Shown: positions 10,778-25,700 of the stretch, in pieces | Numbering within the stretch: the first letter of the stretch is position 1 | Layout: each line of letters opens with the position of its first letter | Assembly (NCBI GenBank): GCA_035610835.1 | Contig: CM069448.1 | Coordinates: forward strand, 5,953,607 to 6,017,606 | DNA length: 64,000 nt | DNA from: Ophiura sarsii | Taxonomy: Eukaryota > Echinodermata > Ophiuroidea > Amphilepidida > Ophiuridae | Reading direction: 5' to 3' | Position numbers and translations under genes: made by a program | Notes under the pieces: generated by a model | The model's input: only the letters and a program-made list of their open reading frames with translations | Told to the model about the DNA's origin: nothing | Database searches by the model: none

Positions 10778-13700
10778 CTAAAACATAAAAGAGATATAGC
10801 ATTGATTCCATTGACAACAAACACAAGTAGTGATTTAGTATTCATAATAGCATCTATAACGGATTGCTTATGATTAATAGTATTGGATGAAACCCTTTCT
10901 AACCTAATCGAAAATTGTCTTACACTGCACAATAAACAGGACAAAGAAATTTGGTATTAACGTTTCAGGGAAAGTGTCACTCGTTTTTTGCATTTTGTAA
11001 TACCAGGGTATCAACAGATTTTTGTTCAATAGATGCTTACATGAAATTATATTATGAGAACCAATGATATTGCTACTCAGGCAATGACGTGTGCTTTGCG
11101 TGGGGTTTAGTAAACAAAACAAAAAAGGATAAACACTTGTTGGTGCTACTTGTCCCCCTCACTCTGTCGTGGTTTATACATAGCACCCTCTCTGGTTTTT
11201 GATCCATTATCGTGTTTGTATTGGGATCGATGCATCGGCCACTCGGGATAATTGGACATTTAAACATTAACATTGCGGTGGTACTTTAGGAGTCAAAATG
11301 TGTTGTTAACCTTCTTCTGGATCAGTTACACGCATTAAAGACTATAGATGGCAAGATACTGACGTCTCAGGAAGCGTTATTTACGTTTATGAACGCCAAA
11401 CAGACGATATGCTCTATTAATACTTACAATATCTGTAGGTTATCTAACTCGTGAAAACTAGTGATCGCCATCTTTGAACCACGCCAATACTGCTCAATAC
11501 GATTTAAGAATCTGCAAGCATAATTAGAGAATAAAATATAGGTGGTACCTGTTTTGCTATAATGCGGTACTCTCTTATTTGTATTGGTGGAATCATAATA
11601 TTTAGAGTCGTGAATAGTGAATTTATGAGTTTACACAATGGTACAGCACAACAAATTTGAAAATATTTGCATGGCAAATGAATGAAAGACTCGTAGATAA
11701 AGACAAATATGAACACGACACAAGCATCATGTACAATATTTTGGAAATGACAGCATCTACTTTAAAAAAACACCTATTTACTTTTATTGTTATAATGATT
11801 AAACAAAACACCTCTTTATCCTTGGTGTGAGTCATTCATAAGTTAGACTTGTCTAAAACCGCCATTATGGAATCAAGCTGTATAATCATTGTGCTAGGTA
11901 AGGCACATATCAGTTGTATGGCGCACTATACGACCCCCGGGAGAGGTGCGTCGTGGGTGCGTCATTTACCACCACATTTGTGACGCAGGGTACGTCATGG
12001 ACAACCTTTGGTCCTTCACACTATTGACGAATGGGTGCATCAATGTCAGTCACTTTACCATGGATGCGTCATAGGTTTCGTCATCCTTCGTGCAACACAA
12101 TACGAACATTATAATTTACATGTAGGCCCAAATCACCACCAAACAGCCTTTATTTATTTTTAGATATGCAACTCCCCAAATGCAAAACACACTATTCCGA
12201 TATTTTTACTGCGTGTTCAGTGCACAAATTGCATGCGTAAAACCACCCGATCGCCATTATGACCTTTTAAATACCCCGACCGGAAATATCCTTGGGTTGG
12301 TACTCATGTATGTTATAGGATTAAAAAGGCTAAAAGTGGTTGGAACTTTAAACCTCCAGCGGCACATCCGTCTAAAATAATGTGAGTACCCCCTCGAAAA
12401 TAGTGAAAAACCCTACCATACTTACACCTCATTCCAGAAAATATTTACAAAACATGCCTCTTTCCTTAGACCGCTCCCATTTCTTTCTAATATTTATCAT
12501 ATATATTGCAATCCAGTGCAGTCAACGATGACGGTGGGGTGCGTCATTTGAGACGCAGTCATGGTCCGTCATAAACAATCAGTGGTGCTTCACAAAATTG
12601 ACTAAATGTACCGTCTTTGAATGGCAAAGATGTGTCACAATTAGTACACAGGGGTGCGTCATGGTACATGAGAAAGTGACGCACCTCGGTAAAGTGACGC
12701 ATCATTCCCGGGGTCGTGTATTGCGTCATACAACTAACCCGTGCAGTCTCACACCACGGATAAACCCATAATACTCCATATTTGTTACTATGGAGTAAAT
12801 ATTTTGTAATCGAGTCCTTAACAATGTCATTTGATTAACCAGACTCTATAACTAAAGGTGCATTGGTGTATCGTTTAAATGTTTTATCATCGCTGCCGTG
12901 TTTGGTTTGGTTGCATTTTGTCCACATTTAAGTATGCGTCAATACTTACAATATATTAATGCTATGCAATCCTACGAAGGCGTACGGTTCAATAGCTATC
13001 CAAGGATTCTTTTCCAACTGTCTGAAATGGTGAAAAATGTGTTTCATCAGAATATCATATGGTGATGAAAGTATGATGTAAAACATGTAACTGTAATATG
13101 TTTGTAAGTCGCCCGTTTTTTATGAATAATCTGTAATATGCTGTAATAACAATATCTTATGGGGTTGGTTCCTAGCGGAATATTGTATCGAGTTAATACA
13201 ATCGTTTGAAATTATTTCCTGAACTTATATCAAAAATTATAATAAAATGTTAATAATCGGATTCAACTCTAGGTCCCTGTCGTCGATGTACATGTAACCA
13301 TAATTTATGTTATTCAAACCGGGTTATGTATTCGTCTGGTTATTACATTAACAATTACTATGTAATCAAGATGCCATTGTTAGTTTAGTGGACTAGTCTT
13401 TATACTTACAACACCTGTAGATTAGACAATTTCCGGAAGGTATGTTTTCCAATGATCGACAGATTGTTTTTCGAGAGATCTCTGTGAATAATACAACAGT
13501 ATATCAAATACTATATATTTCCTGAGAAGTATCAATTGGATCATTAGAGGGGAAATGTAACAGCCCTACCAGACTAGCATCCTCACACTGAAGATGTGCT
13601 TAGTGTTTCAATGTACGCACCAAATGTTTCAGATACTCTCTTATTTACGACATACATGACATAGAGCTCTCAAAACCGCAACTGACTTTTGACTGAACAG

Positions 13701-16700
13701 ATGTGTGTTAAAAATCAAAGCAAAGTCCGTGTTTCATGTTCGCATTTATTTGTGGGTTTTTTTCTACATGCAGCCATGGTGTAGCAATCGGCAGATTTCC
13801 GGCCGATAGTAAGATGAGTATTCTTACTCTGATTCTTATACCTAGAGAGGTCAATATTGGAAATAAACTTTCAAAACTCTTGCGAGCGACATTTTGTACG
13901 ACCGCATAAAATGATGCATCAAATGATGCGTTCCATACTCATTATACCGGTCATATTATCCTGCGTGTTTAAAACCCCAAGTGCGAAAATGAAACATGCA
14001 CTTTGTCCCATTCGTTTCGATATACCGTTCATAATTGCTAACCGATCTTGGCGAACGATATCTCAAATGAATCCATAATGTTGACATTGACAAAAATATA
14101 TCATCTTTTGTAGTGTGTAATATGTTAAAATTGAAACTATATTCTTTAATTACCTAGTATATTACCTTTTGAGCACTATGCGCGCACATGGTAAAGCTTA
14201 TGACATATACAGTCAACATGTGCTTTAAAAAAAACATCATGGAATGTATCAGCTATATTTCATATTGAAGTAGAGAGGTCAATATCAGTTCGGTACGATT
14301 ACCTCTTCTGAAAGCTTTCCTTTACGGGAAGTAGTACCGATAATGCAATGCGATAATGTTGGCTAGTCCAATATAGGAACCCTCATTCCATAACACAAGA
14401 GAACTGTATCATATAAATAATACATAAACTAGACTACAGACCTATTTCTAAATAGGTGAAACATTTTGTATAATACAATGATAGATTTTAGAGTCATTCT
14501 CAGCGTTCAGCGGGTCATTTTAAATTCATTATATTGATTTGGGTGTTAACGAAGTCGACTACAAACGATAAGTGGATATCGATTCTTTATTTTAATTTGC
14601 GACTTGCTATAACTTGGTAATATGGAAGATCATACAAAAGACTTGGAATATTTAACAAGCTAATTAGCACAATTAGTCCGTTACAATTACAATAAAATAG
14701 AAAATATACACCAAATAATAGCTATTAATTATGACTAAACTGTTTATTTACTATCTTGACTCAGTTACTGATCGTCAATGTTTCATAGATCCATCATCTT
14801 TTTGTTAAATAAATAAATCGGTATTTTGGTATGATAACCATGATTACTACGAGTATATACTTTTGAAAGGGATTATGGGTAACACTTCCCTAAACTTCCA
14901 GAAGAAGTATTCGTACCGAACTGAATATTGGAAATAAACTGTCAAAACTCTTGCGTGAGTCATCATGTACGATCAATAAAAAATGAATTCAATACGCCTA
15001 CTTCAATATGCAAGTTCTCTTGCTATGCTATTTTCCTTATTATTTTTAACCCTTTGACCCCGATATGTCGATTTATAACCCGATAGGTCGTCGTATAACC
15101 CGATAGGTTGAAAAATCGACCTGAGCGAACAGTGACACATTGATCATATGACTGAGTGGTCATGTGACTTGAAAGTCATATGATGTTCACCCGATGTGAA
15201 ATACATTGTTTCACAAGGTTTACGTTGTGTTTTGATGTCATTTAGCTGAAGAAAACAGTCAAAAATAGCACAAAATTGAATGAATATGCAACCCTATATT
15301 GCGCAGATGATTCTCAGATAGACAGGGATGCATTGTTTCGGACGTTTTTATGTAATAAATAGGTTACGTTATACGTGTATAAGTATAATGGCATACTGCC
15401 CTCTATCATCGATAACATATATTACCGACGATATAGGTGACTATAGTTAGCATTTTACCCCCGGAGAAGTCAGGATGGGTGTACCGAACCCTAATAAATT
15501 TGGAAACGCAATTTTCCCACTACATGTGCATTATACTCGCCCCGTCTAATATATTTATATTTGTAATGGTACCAGTTACATTTTAGGCGTAATGATAGTA
15601 CATCGTGCATTGTTAAATGCAGACATTTGTTTTACTTACAGGTATTGTAGACTGACTAGATCGTCAAATGCGCCTAATTCTATTGACGCAATTTGGTTGT
15701 CCTCCATAGTCCTATCACAGTATATAAAAAGGGGAGTATGGACAATGCTATATGATTAGAAGACCAAACTTACTTTAATCACCTTAATAAACCCAACAGA
15801 ATACCTATATGTGACCAACAGTTTTATGCATAGTTTGTCGTACCTCTTTCGATGTTGCCAATGCTTGCTTGGAAGTCAAGTGTAACCAGTCAGCTGTAGA
15901 ACGGGGCCCCGTTTCAATTGAGGGCGCTCTAAAACGACGGGTGTACGTAACCAAGGTAACGCACACCCGTCAATTTGCGCAATGATTGAATTTTCGCCTT
16001 TTACCCCAATTATCTGCATAAAAAGTAACTATCGAGGGCATCATAAGGTACCAGAACTCCTTGCGACATCCAGTTCGATGATTTCATTTAACCTTTGACC
16101 CAACATCACACGACACGAGCTTAAACTATGTCTTTTTTGACCGGTTTGCTGCGATGAGACCACCATTTTATATACGAGATTACACCATTTTTTAGAATTT
16201 TTAGGGTAAGTGTGATAATTTTACATTAAATATAAGCCCTTTAGTATTCAGGAGTGATGCCTTTGTAACGGTTATCTCTGTGATAATAGAGTTATTTCGT
16301 TGTTTAAAATCGGCAAAATCGGCTTTTTATTAATTTTGAAAATAACTGTGACGTGAGATCGTTCCCTTGGAAACGCCGTCTCGTCTCAAGCCCGCCCTCT
16401 ATTGAAAAGTGTGTTTTATTCGTATTCCAGCGGGCGACGGACTTCCGTCACTTGATGGATCGCCGTCTATAAAATGACGGCAGTGCGTCACTAAATAGAG
16501 CGCCCTCAATTGAAATGGGGCCCTGTTCTACAGCTGACTGGTAACATAGCATGTGTAACTTAACAGGCCTATGAAGTTGGTAGAATAGAAGTAACATTGC
16601 GGAAACAGGCTTAGTTTTTTGATACTTCACATGGTGTTAGTTCTTTTTAAACGATTTGAGACAAAATGGAGTTCTTTTATTCAATGAGATCTATACATAG

Positions 16701-19700
16701 ACTATTAGTCAGTTATGTATCACCTAACTTTGAACCCAACATTTAAATTAACCAATTATTGATTTACTATTATGTACCTGAAAGCTATGCCATATAGATT
16801 GGAAGGTTTAAAGTAAATGAGAAAACATCTACTGACTGATACAGTTACCGTGCATGGGTAGTTGGATTGTTTTGTATTACTACCGCTACATAACATGGAA
16901 TATATTTATGTCACAAATTAGATAGTGTATAATCTAAAATATGAATTTTGTTTTGGATATTATAATTGACTGTTATATTTTCAATAATACTTACATCGAT
17001 AGTAATCCCGAAAGCCCTCTAAAGGTACCGTTAAGTAGTTTAGTTATATTGTTGCGGCTAAGCTTACTGCAAAATATGAATAGTATTGCAATGTCAATAC
17101 AGTTAAATGTATTTATCGTATCGTAACTTTACCATATTGAAAACTGGATGTGGGCGATTCCACGGTAACACGCGTTACATTTTAGGGCGCCATTCTTTAT
17201 TCTCCCCTCTATAACTGTAAAAGTAGTCTGAATGAAGTTTACATCTTTTGTATTGTAATACCCAAGACTTAAGGCTAAATCCTCATGCTAACACCAATAT
17301 GAAATATCAGCTCATGTTAATGTAAGACCGCTCTGAATATCGGTAACACGCGTTACGAAATAGACGCACTAAAAAAAATCCCAAATTTGTTTTGCTTGTG
17401 TATTTAAACTAACCTTAAACTCAATTGGTCACTACTGTGAGCAAATACCTACCCAAGGTTTATAATACTACGAGGGTCATTCAATAAGTTCTACCTCCTC
17501 CCTCATAACATCGCTAATATTAATGTCAACCTCGTGACATTTGTCATGATTATAGCTCCGAGTCATAGCTACAAATGTGTAGTAAATGATAATTGATATC
17601 TGTTTTACTTTTGTTATGACGCGGTCGAAGCCAGAGAGAGATTTTGGACAACGGACACAGAAAATTACCTTACAAATATATATGTTTTCGGGTGTTTTTT
17701 TCGTAATGTATGGTTAGATATAAGAGCATGATTTAGATATTGAAAATGGAAATGAATGAATGATATATGAATATATTCCAGCATGATCATGTATAAATAA
17801 GATTGTAAACAATATTAACTCTTGTAGGCTTGCAAATGGTGTACTATCAACTCAAATGTATTGCTATGCCTGGCATACCAGAATACTGCCATTAGTCACA
17901 TTTTCGTTGTTACAACTTAGCCACAATGATGCCTCGAATGTTAAATCTTTACCATAATAGTCACTTTATAAGTTTTATTCATGTTCAACCTTCAGAATAG
18001 TCAATCAGGTAGTCAATGATAGAAAAGTATCGCTTTGACAGATTTAGATCCCTCCATTTAGTTCGATATATATATTAAAGATCGCTTAGTTATCATGAAA
18101 GTCAAATATGACTTTTACAGGGTTCTCTAGGGGAGGGGTAAGCTGAATGGTTGTTCTGACCTGGATCTGGCTAATCAGAGGGCATCTTTTTTCCGAACCA
18201 ATCTGTCAACTTTATTGTTTATAGTCTGTCTGACATTTAGAAGGGTTATAATTGACCGATAGGTATGTTTTACCTCTTACAATAGGCCAATAGAAAAGCA
18301 CTTCGGCGATATTTTGCTGTTTTTCATCCGTTTCCGTCACACTAAATCGAGGTTTGGTACTCACTGCATGTCCGGAAAAGTACAACCCGTACTCAGATCA
18401 ATTTACATTGTATTTGTAGCTGAGGTTCCAAGCTACAATCGTGTGATATTTGATAAGACTGGCTCATATAATAATAAAGTTATGAGGTAGGAGGTAGAAC
18501 TTATTGAATGACCCTCGTAGAATAATAACAAGAATTTAAGTTCTCACTTTTTTGTAAATTGCAAAATAGTCGGTAACACGTGTTACGGTAACACGCGTTA
18601 CATTTTGTCCATCCATAATTTACTAGCTTTAAATTATTTATTTAATTTCTAAATTAAAATTAAGTTTGACTTTGACAATGGAACTAACATATAAACCATA
18701 AATAGTGATAACTAACTCTAAAAAAATCAAGGTTTTAGCACGTTTTACTGAATATGAGTTCGGTAACACGCGTTTCGACATTTTATCAAATTGTTTACTA
18801 TTTTTAAATAGGGCCTAACTAGTAGGATTAAAATTATAAGTGGCATCAATTAAAATCAAATAAATTAGGAAATATTTTCAAAAAAGTGTTGCTTCGGTAA
18901 CACGTGTTACCGTTTTGGAAGTATGAAAAGTTTTAAAAAATCATAGTTAACAATGGTCAATGGTTGCAATTTTTCTTCCTGAACGTTTGCATAGGCTTTG
19001 CACAACATGAATGTAAAATTAAATCTTTTGGAGCATTTTTTAGTTTTTTTGCTCCGTCACATTTTCTTGGAATCGCCCATAATTATAAGACTTCTGATGA
19101 ACAGCACACAACAGCCAAGATGTGTGCAACATTAACTTATATCAACATAGGGTCATCTACTGAAATATCTAAAACGTAGACTATGCAAAAGTCGGAGTGT
19201 TTTTTTAAATGTCTGAGAAACAGAAATGATATTAAGAACACACCTGGCAGTTAGAATTGTCATATTGGTTTTATATATTACATTTTAAATGTAAGCCTAT
19301 GTAAGCAGTATATTGTCAATTGGGAACAATGTGTTCAGGAGATATAAATCCGTTGGTCATGTGATGAAAAAAGAGAAGCTTGATTGCTTTGCTTAACTCT
19401 ATTAAAATAGAAGCTGATCACATTTGAGTATGTAACTTACAGAGTAACTAGATGATCGCATGATTTGAATACACCTGGTTCTAGTCTTGACAGCTTATTC
19501 CCATCAAGTCTCCTGAAAACAAAACATGATATCATTACATATGCCACAAAAATATCGAAAAAACAAATATCAAAATAATTTAATGACATTATTCCAGGAT
19601 TGTGAGATTACGACGGGTATTAAAAGTTTAACGGGTTTGCCGTCGGACAAATTTTAGTCTGTCACGCTTTCGTAAGGATTAGCTCTGACTTCGTTTAGAC

Positions 19701-22700
19701 CAAATTATCTCAGGAATTTAAAATCTTTCTCCAATTAAAGACATTCAATGTTGTATGAAACACTATGAACCACAATACATATACTGTACATGTCTGCCAA
19801 AAGTTATCATGTGTCGATTATCTATACACACACACTCATGACTCCTACCGGGCGGATTGGGGACATTTTCCGCCATTTTGTGTGTATTTTTGTGTTTATA
19901 GGACATCGTACTATCTAACAGGGGTGCACATGGTGCATGCTAATAGGGGTCCCCTATTGGATAGCACTATGACGTGATTTGCAGTAATTTGCACCTATCT
20001 AGAGATTGGGGATATCCCCTATTGCAGGTGTATCCCCGATTGGACGGTAGAGAGTGTGTGTGTATCCCCGATTCCCACCCTAAACGAACGCAGGGATGGT
20101 TATGTGGGTGTTTTGTTTGAAGCTATGTGTGTTTCGGACCAAGGTCGGTCAACACAAAGGCCGATGTAGCCTTTCGCCCTGTCTTGAAATAACTTCTTAA
20201 CATCCATAAATAATACGCCACTCTCGTTCCCAGATGCAGTGCTATTGTTCATCGCGCTCATCATGGGTTCGAGTTTACGTGTAATAGAAAAATGGGTGAA
20301 ATAAGTGTCTATAAACTTCACAAATAGCGTTACATCTATAGCATCGGTGAATGCTTGTATTACATTGTTATGTTTCAAATATTAGAAGTATCTTAACTTT
20401 CACTGCTTTTTTTTATCAAACTGACTTTATGTATCCCGTTAGCTAGCATTAGATACTCATTTGCCGCAATAGACTATCAATACCCGTTCTGTTTACCGGG
20501 CTTTTCAAATATGCTAGTCATACAGGTGTTTGCAAAACAGACATAGATAAGCTTCACACAACATATCAATAGAGATCGACCGGAAATTAACCATCTCTGT
20601 GTCGATTATCTACGGTCATTGTTTTACTCACAGAATGGATAACGTCGGTGTAGCTGCGCAATGTTCTGGCCCGAAGTATAGTATCGAATTTTTATGCAGC
20701 TGCCTGCAAAATAAAATTTAAGTCTGAAACACTTCACTATGTGCAATAGTATACTCGTTTTAACGAACATTATCTATAATAATGTTTTATATCATATATA
20801 TAATATAATATAAAGCAGTTTACCAACCCAAGGTGTTTACAATAGACAATAATAACAACACATATTAACAACCACCGGCGAATGTCTCAACGAAAAATAA
20901 GCAAGGACATTCTCCGGCGGAGGAGAATTGAACCCCGGTCTCCTGGTTACTAGACAGGCGTCTTAACCACTAGACCACCGATACTTGCTGATGAACGGCA
21001 ATTTGAATCAGTGGTAAGTGTCTATTAAGCGATGGGGTTTTACAATACACACAGCACAATAACATGACACATTTGGCCAAACACGGTAGGGATCACAAAC
21101 GTGATACAAGAGGAAACTGAATAAATCAAATCATATAATAATGCATTATATCATATATACACATTGAAAAAAGTATCGCATCACTGTTTTGTTGTTGAAA
21201 AGTGCAAATGTGGCTCGAATTTTGCCCCAATGGTGTGATATTAAGGATCATTTGTTTGCGTAAGCTGTCCAACAAAATGTTATGCAATAAAAGGGCCACA
21301 TTTTAGTTTGTGACGTAATCGATGTAATGTTTTTCAAGGCCAAGGGGAAAATGCATGCTTTTGTCCAAAAGCATGCATGAAACAAGTTTGGGTATAACAC
21401 GATATTGAATAGATTTTAAAAACCTTAAAATAGTCAATGTGTTAGTTCTGTATTTGGTGCAATATATGTTCCATATAGACGTTATAGGCTACAATGCAGT
21501 GAATGAGTCCAAACATGCCATTTTTTGATGGTCATAAATTCAGCATATACGAAGAGGTCACCGTTTATTATTTTTTGTCTTCCGCAATATTGCTTTTGTC
21601 ATTTGAACTTATTTAAAATTTGACCTATTTTGACCTTTGACCCCATAACCGTTGGGTTTACGAAAAAGGGAGTTTTTTCATGTTTGAGGACAATCGGGCA
21701 ACTTTTGAAATTTGACCCCAGATTACCTTTTGACCTTGGAAGACTTGAAAGTATTACCAAGGCTTACTATAGAGATTAATCATCGGGCCTCTCAATATCG
21801 CTTATACCCAAACTTGTTTCATGCATTTTCCCCTTGGCCTTGAAAAACATTACATCGATTACGTCACAAACTCAAATGTGGCCCTTTTATTGCATAACAT
21901 TTTGCTGGACATCTTACGCAAACAAATGATCCTTAATATCACACCATGGTGGCAAAATTCGAGGCCACATTTGCACTTTTCAACCAGTGGTGCGATACTT
22001 TTTTCAATGTGTATATATAATATAATATAAAGCAGTTTACCAACCTATGGTGTTTACAATAGACAATATAACAACAAATATTAACAACCACCGGCGAATG
22101 TCCCAACGAAAAATAAGCAATGTGATATTTCGATCAAATGTGGGCACGACATGTACACCTATTAATTATAATTCAGTAAATCGATTGTTTCTGTCAATGA
22201 ATAAGGTGAGAGTAAACAACATTCCACACTCGTGATGTGTCGGTAGCCTAATTGATATGTCTAGACGACCAGGTACATGCTGAGGCCTTTGGTATTGTTA
22301 AGCTATTGATCGGCGGTGAACATAAACATCCATCAATAGCGCCCCATGTGTGAAATTGGGGCTGATGACTTCAGAGAGAATTCCCGAGGAAAGCTTCCAA
22401 AAAGGTGAGCTTAAAATCTCAGTTGTGAGAAACAGAAATGTTAAATATATACATTTTACGACCGTGGAAGGATCGGATTTAAAGAGCGCAATCTAAGATC
22501 GGGCTAATATCGATGAAAGAACGCGTTAAGATCGGTTTAGAGGAAGGACATGAGTCCTTACGCGTTTAGATAAGATATAAGAACATAATTGACTAACTCG
22601 ATCGAGATAATGACCTGTTTATTCCTTTCTTGTCACTGGCTTCACTGGTTACCGACAAAGTCGTTTGTTAGTATTTTATACTAGAATGACATTATATGGA

Positions 22701-25700
22701 TAATTACGATTGAAAGACAATGCATTGTCTACTAATATCTGTACATTGTTCATACTTACAGGTTTTCAATGACGTCCACGCCATTGAACGCTCTCGGATC
22801 TACGCTTATAATGTTGTTCTTTCCTAGATTTCTGAAAGAGATGAACACGTAATATGTATGTTTGAATGGTTCATCCATGGGTAAGATGTTCTTTTTCTGA
22901 CGTATCAGCTACTGTTCCTTTTCTTTTACTTCAAACTATTGATCACTTGTCCAACTTAATATACAATAAGGAATACTTGCATGGTATTTAAATGTCCTTT
23001 GTTGTTTTAATATTAAAGTACGTATGTTAATGCACAATGTCTTATAACATATTATTTTCCTTCACCTGTAACGAATTTCTTTCAATAACACTATTACATG
23101 TAGATCAATATGCCGAAATAATGCCGATTGTAAGTAAGTGACAACACATAAGCATTACCGTCAGGCATTGTTATGTTTATTTTTCACTCAGTTTTATTAA
23201 CATTGACCTATAATTCGTCTTAATGGTAGCAGTTCAAAGCTCAACACACCCCCACAAATCTGTGTTTAAATGTGTACTTACAAATAAGCAAGCTTTGGTA
23301 GTTGACTGAAGGCATAAGCTGGTAATGATGTCACCTTACTCGTCTTCATTGTCCTTTGAAACAAAAGAAATAACGACAATGAACAATATAATGTGTTTTC
23401 TCCTATATTGTTTAGTCTTTAGTCTCAACTTCAGTCAGTGTGTATGGACTAATTTTGATTATAAAGACAAAAGTCCACCCCGACCAGTTCTTAAGGAATT
23501 AACTGCCTTCCACCTACGTGATTACAGCCATACTGCAGTTAAAAGAAAAATTCTAGCATTGGAGAATTCCTTAAGGAAGTGATGACGTCAACCACAGGTT
23601 TACTCCCCGATCATTTATTGCATATAGCCGCCATCTTGGATTTTTCAACTTTTTACATTTTCTCACCAAGGACCAATTTTCTCTTCAATTTTTGAAGTCT
23701 ATAAGTAAATAGTATACAATAATCTTTCATATAAAACATGTTAATTGCTTGGCTTCGACTTAGTTACCTCTTTCTGACCATTTACACCTCACGGCCGCCA
23801 TCTTGGATTTTCAGCCAAATGTCCATAATTTCAGTAATTTTCGGCATTTTGAAACCAAGAATCATTTTTTTCTTCAATTTTCAAAGTTTCTAAGTAAAAC
23901 TTACACAATTATCTTTCATATACGACACGTTAATTGCTTGGCGTTTTATGACCATAATGGAATAAATTATCGAGATGTAAAGCAACACCTGTGCAACGAG
24001 TATTTTATGATCGTATCAATCACGAATGAATATTGGAACGGCCAAGCAAATAATGCTTCTATGACAGGGATAGCCCAAAAAAGGAGTGAAGTCGCACGTA
24101 CGTTTTTCTGAGGTGATCCGGCGATATTTATCTAGGGGGCACACATGTTGTTTTGTTTTGGTTTGTTTGTTTGTTGTTGTTGTTGTTTTGGTTGTTGTTG
24201 TTGTTGTTGTTGGGTGGGGTTGTTGTTGTTTGTTTGGGTTTTTTTTGGGGGGGGGGGCTCGGTCGTGGTCTGCTGGCACAGGGAGTTATATACCAAAATA
24301 TTCTTTGAAGTTTGTAGAATACAACCTAGGTGGACATTTGACTATACTTGGTTGCTACATGTAGGGGCTCTAAACCCTAAAAGGTATAGTACGGTATATT
24401 GTTGGGGTGAGTGTTTTATCAACTCTCATAGAGTTACAATATTAGTTTAAAAATGAAAACCTTTATACGAATGTATGAAAAATGGCAAAAAATTGCTTTA
24501 GCCGACATGGAATTTTCAAACGGTCATAGGTCACAAACTATTAATCGACAATCAAAGTTGTGATTAACTGTTTTGTTCGAAATACCTAGCCCATCAATAT
24601 GATACACTTTAGAGGTACAAAAACAATGTTTACAATGTTAAACGTAGATTGTGACGTCCGAATTAAACACATTTTGACCCTTTGACCCTTAATCGATATC
24701 AAACGTCACTTTAACATCAACGCTTGCAAGTATGTCTACCTAGTAGGTTGTATTCTACAGACAGCCAACCCTATTTAAGGACCAAAATCTTGTTGTTCCT
24801 CCCTTTCGGGACCTTTTTATTTACTGATACCCTGTATTTTCAACCCTCCCTCTTCCTCGCCCCACCAAGGTTTTTATGAACACTCCCTTAGATGATATCA
24901 CTAGTTATCAATATACGGCACAATTGGATAGCAATTAAGTTTCAATCAAGCAGCTCCACAAACGATAAAGTCATAACCTATTTCAGCTCCAATTTGGTTC
25001 CGTATACCGTATTTCCTTTTTGTTTCTTTCGAAGAAACCACATAAGCCTTATGAACGAGTAGAACATTCATGATAATCCAATAGATATTATATTATTATG
25101 ATGTCAAGTAAAAATCGTGACAGAGCATGCTTATTAATGGTGGCTACCATGCGAGTGGAATGGAATGGCCAGATATTAAGATATGCATGTAATTTTTCTA
25201 TAACTAATCCTATTTCTATCTAACAGGACCATTTTTGGTTGAGCAGTCCAACATATTCTCTGAGAGTATAAATAGCACCCTTGACATGCACGTACACTAC
25301 GCAAATACAATTCGCTGATGCAAACGAAAATCGGATTGTGTGAACAATCAACCATTGTAAATAATTCGACCCATCTATGGTCGTAATACAATCCAAGATA
25401 AATATCACAAGCTAATTCGGCGTTGATAATGTCAATGCAATTTTCCTAGGTTTTTTTCAGGATCTTACAGATACGTTACTTCTTTCTAATTCGTCAGCTC
25501 AAATTATCGAAGTGCTTACTTACAGGGATATGGTAGTGCTAGGTAACCCTGCGATAGTATGCAATCCCCAGCCTCGGCAGGAAACGACCACGTGAGAGTT
25601 ATCATTTATAAGACAGTTGCAGTTTAAAGGGCAAGGTGTCTCGTTTTCTGAAAGCAGAAATAGACAAATCGACAGGTTTTTTAATATGTTCATCGAGAGA

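Noticed and set aside
10778..10944. Extension of the 7TM exon upstream to an ATG at 10944
   Set aside because: The acceptor at 10778 and phase 2 joining to exon 12 explain the start of the coding part; the upstream residues do not resemble LGR hinge sequence.
24016..24450. Overlapping frames of about 90-100 codons on both strands
   Set aside because: They cross a GTT/T/G simple tract, and none has conserved features.
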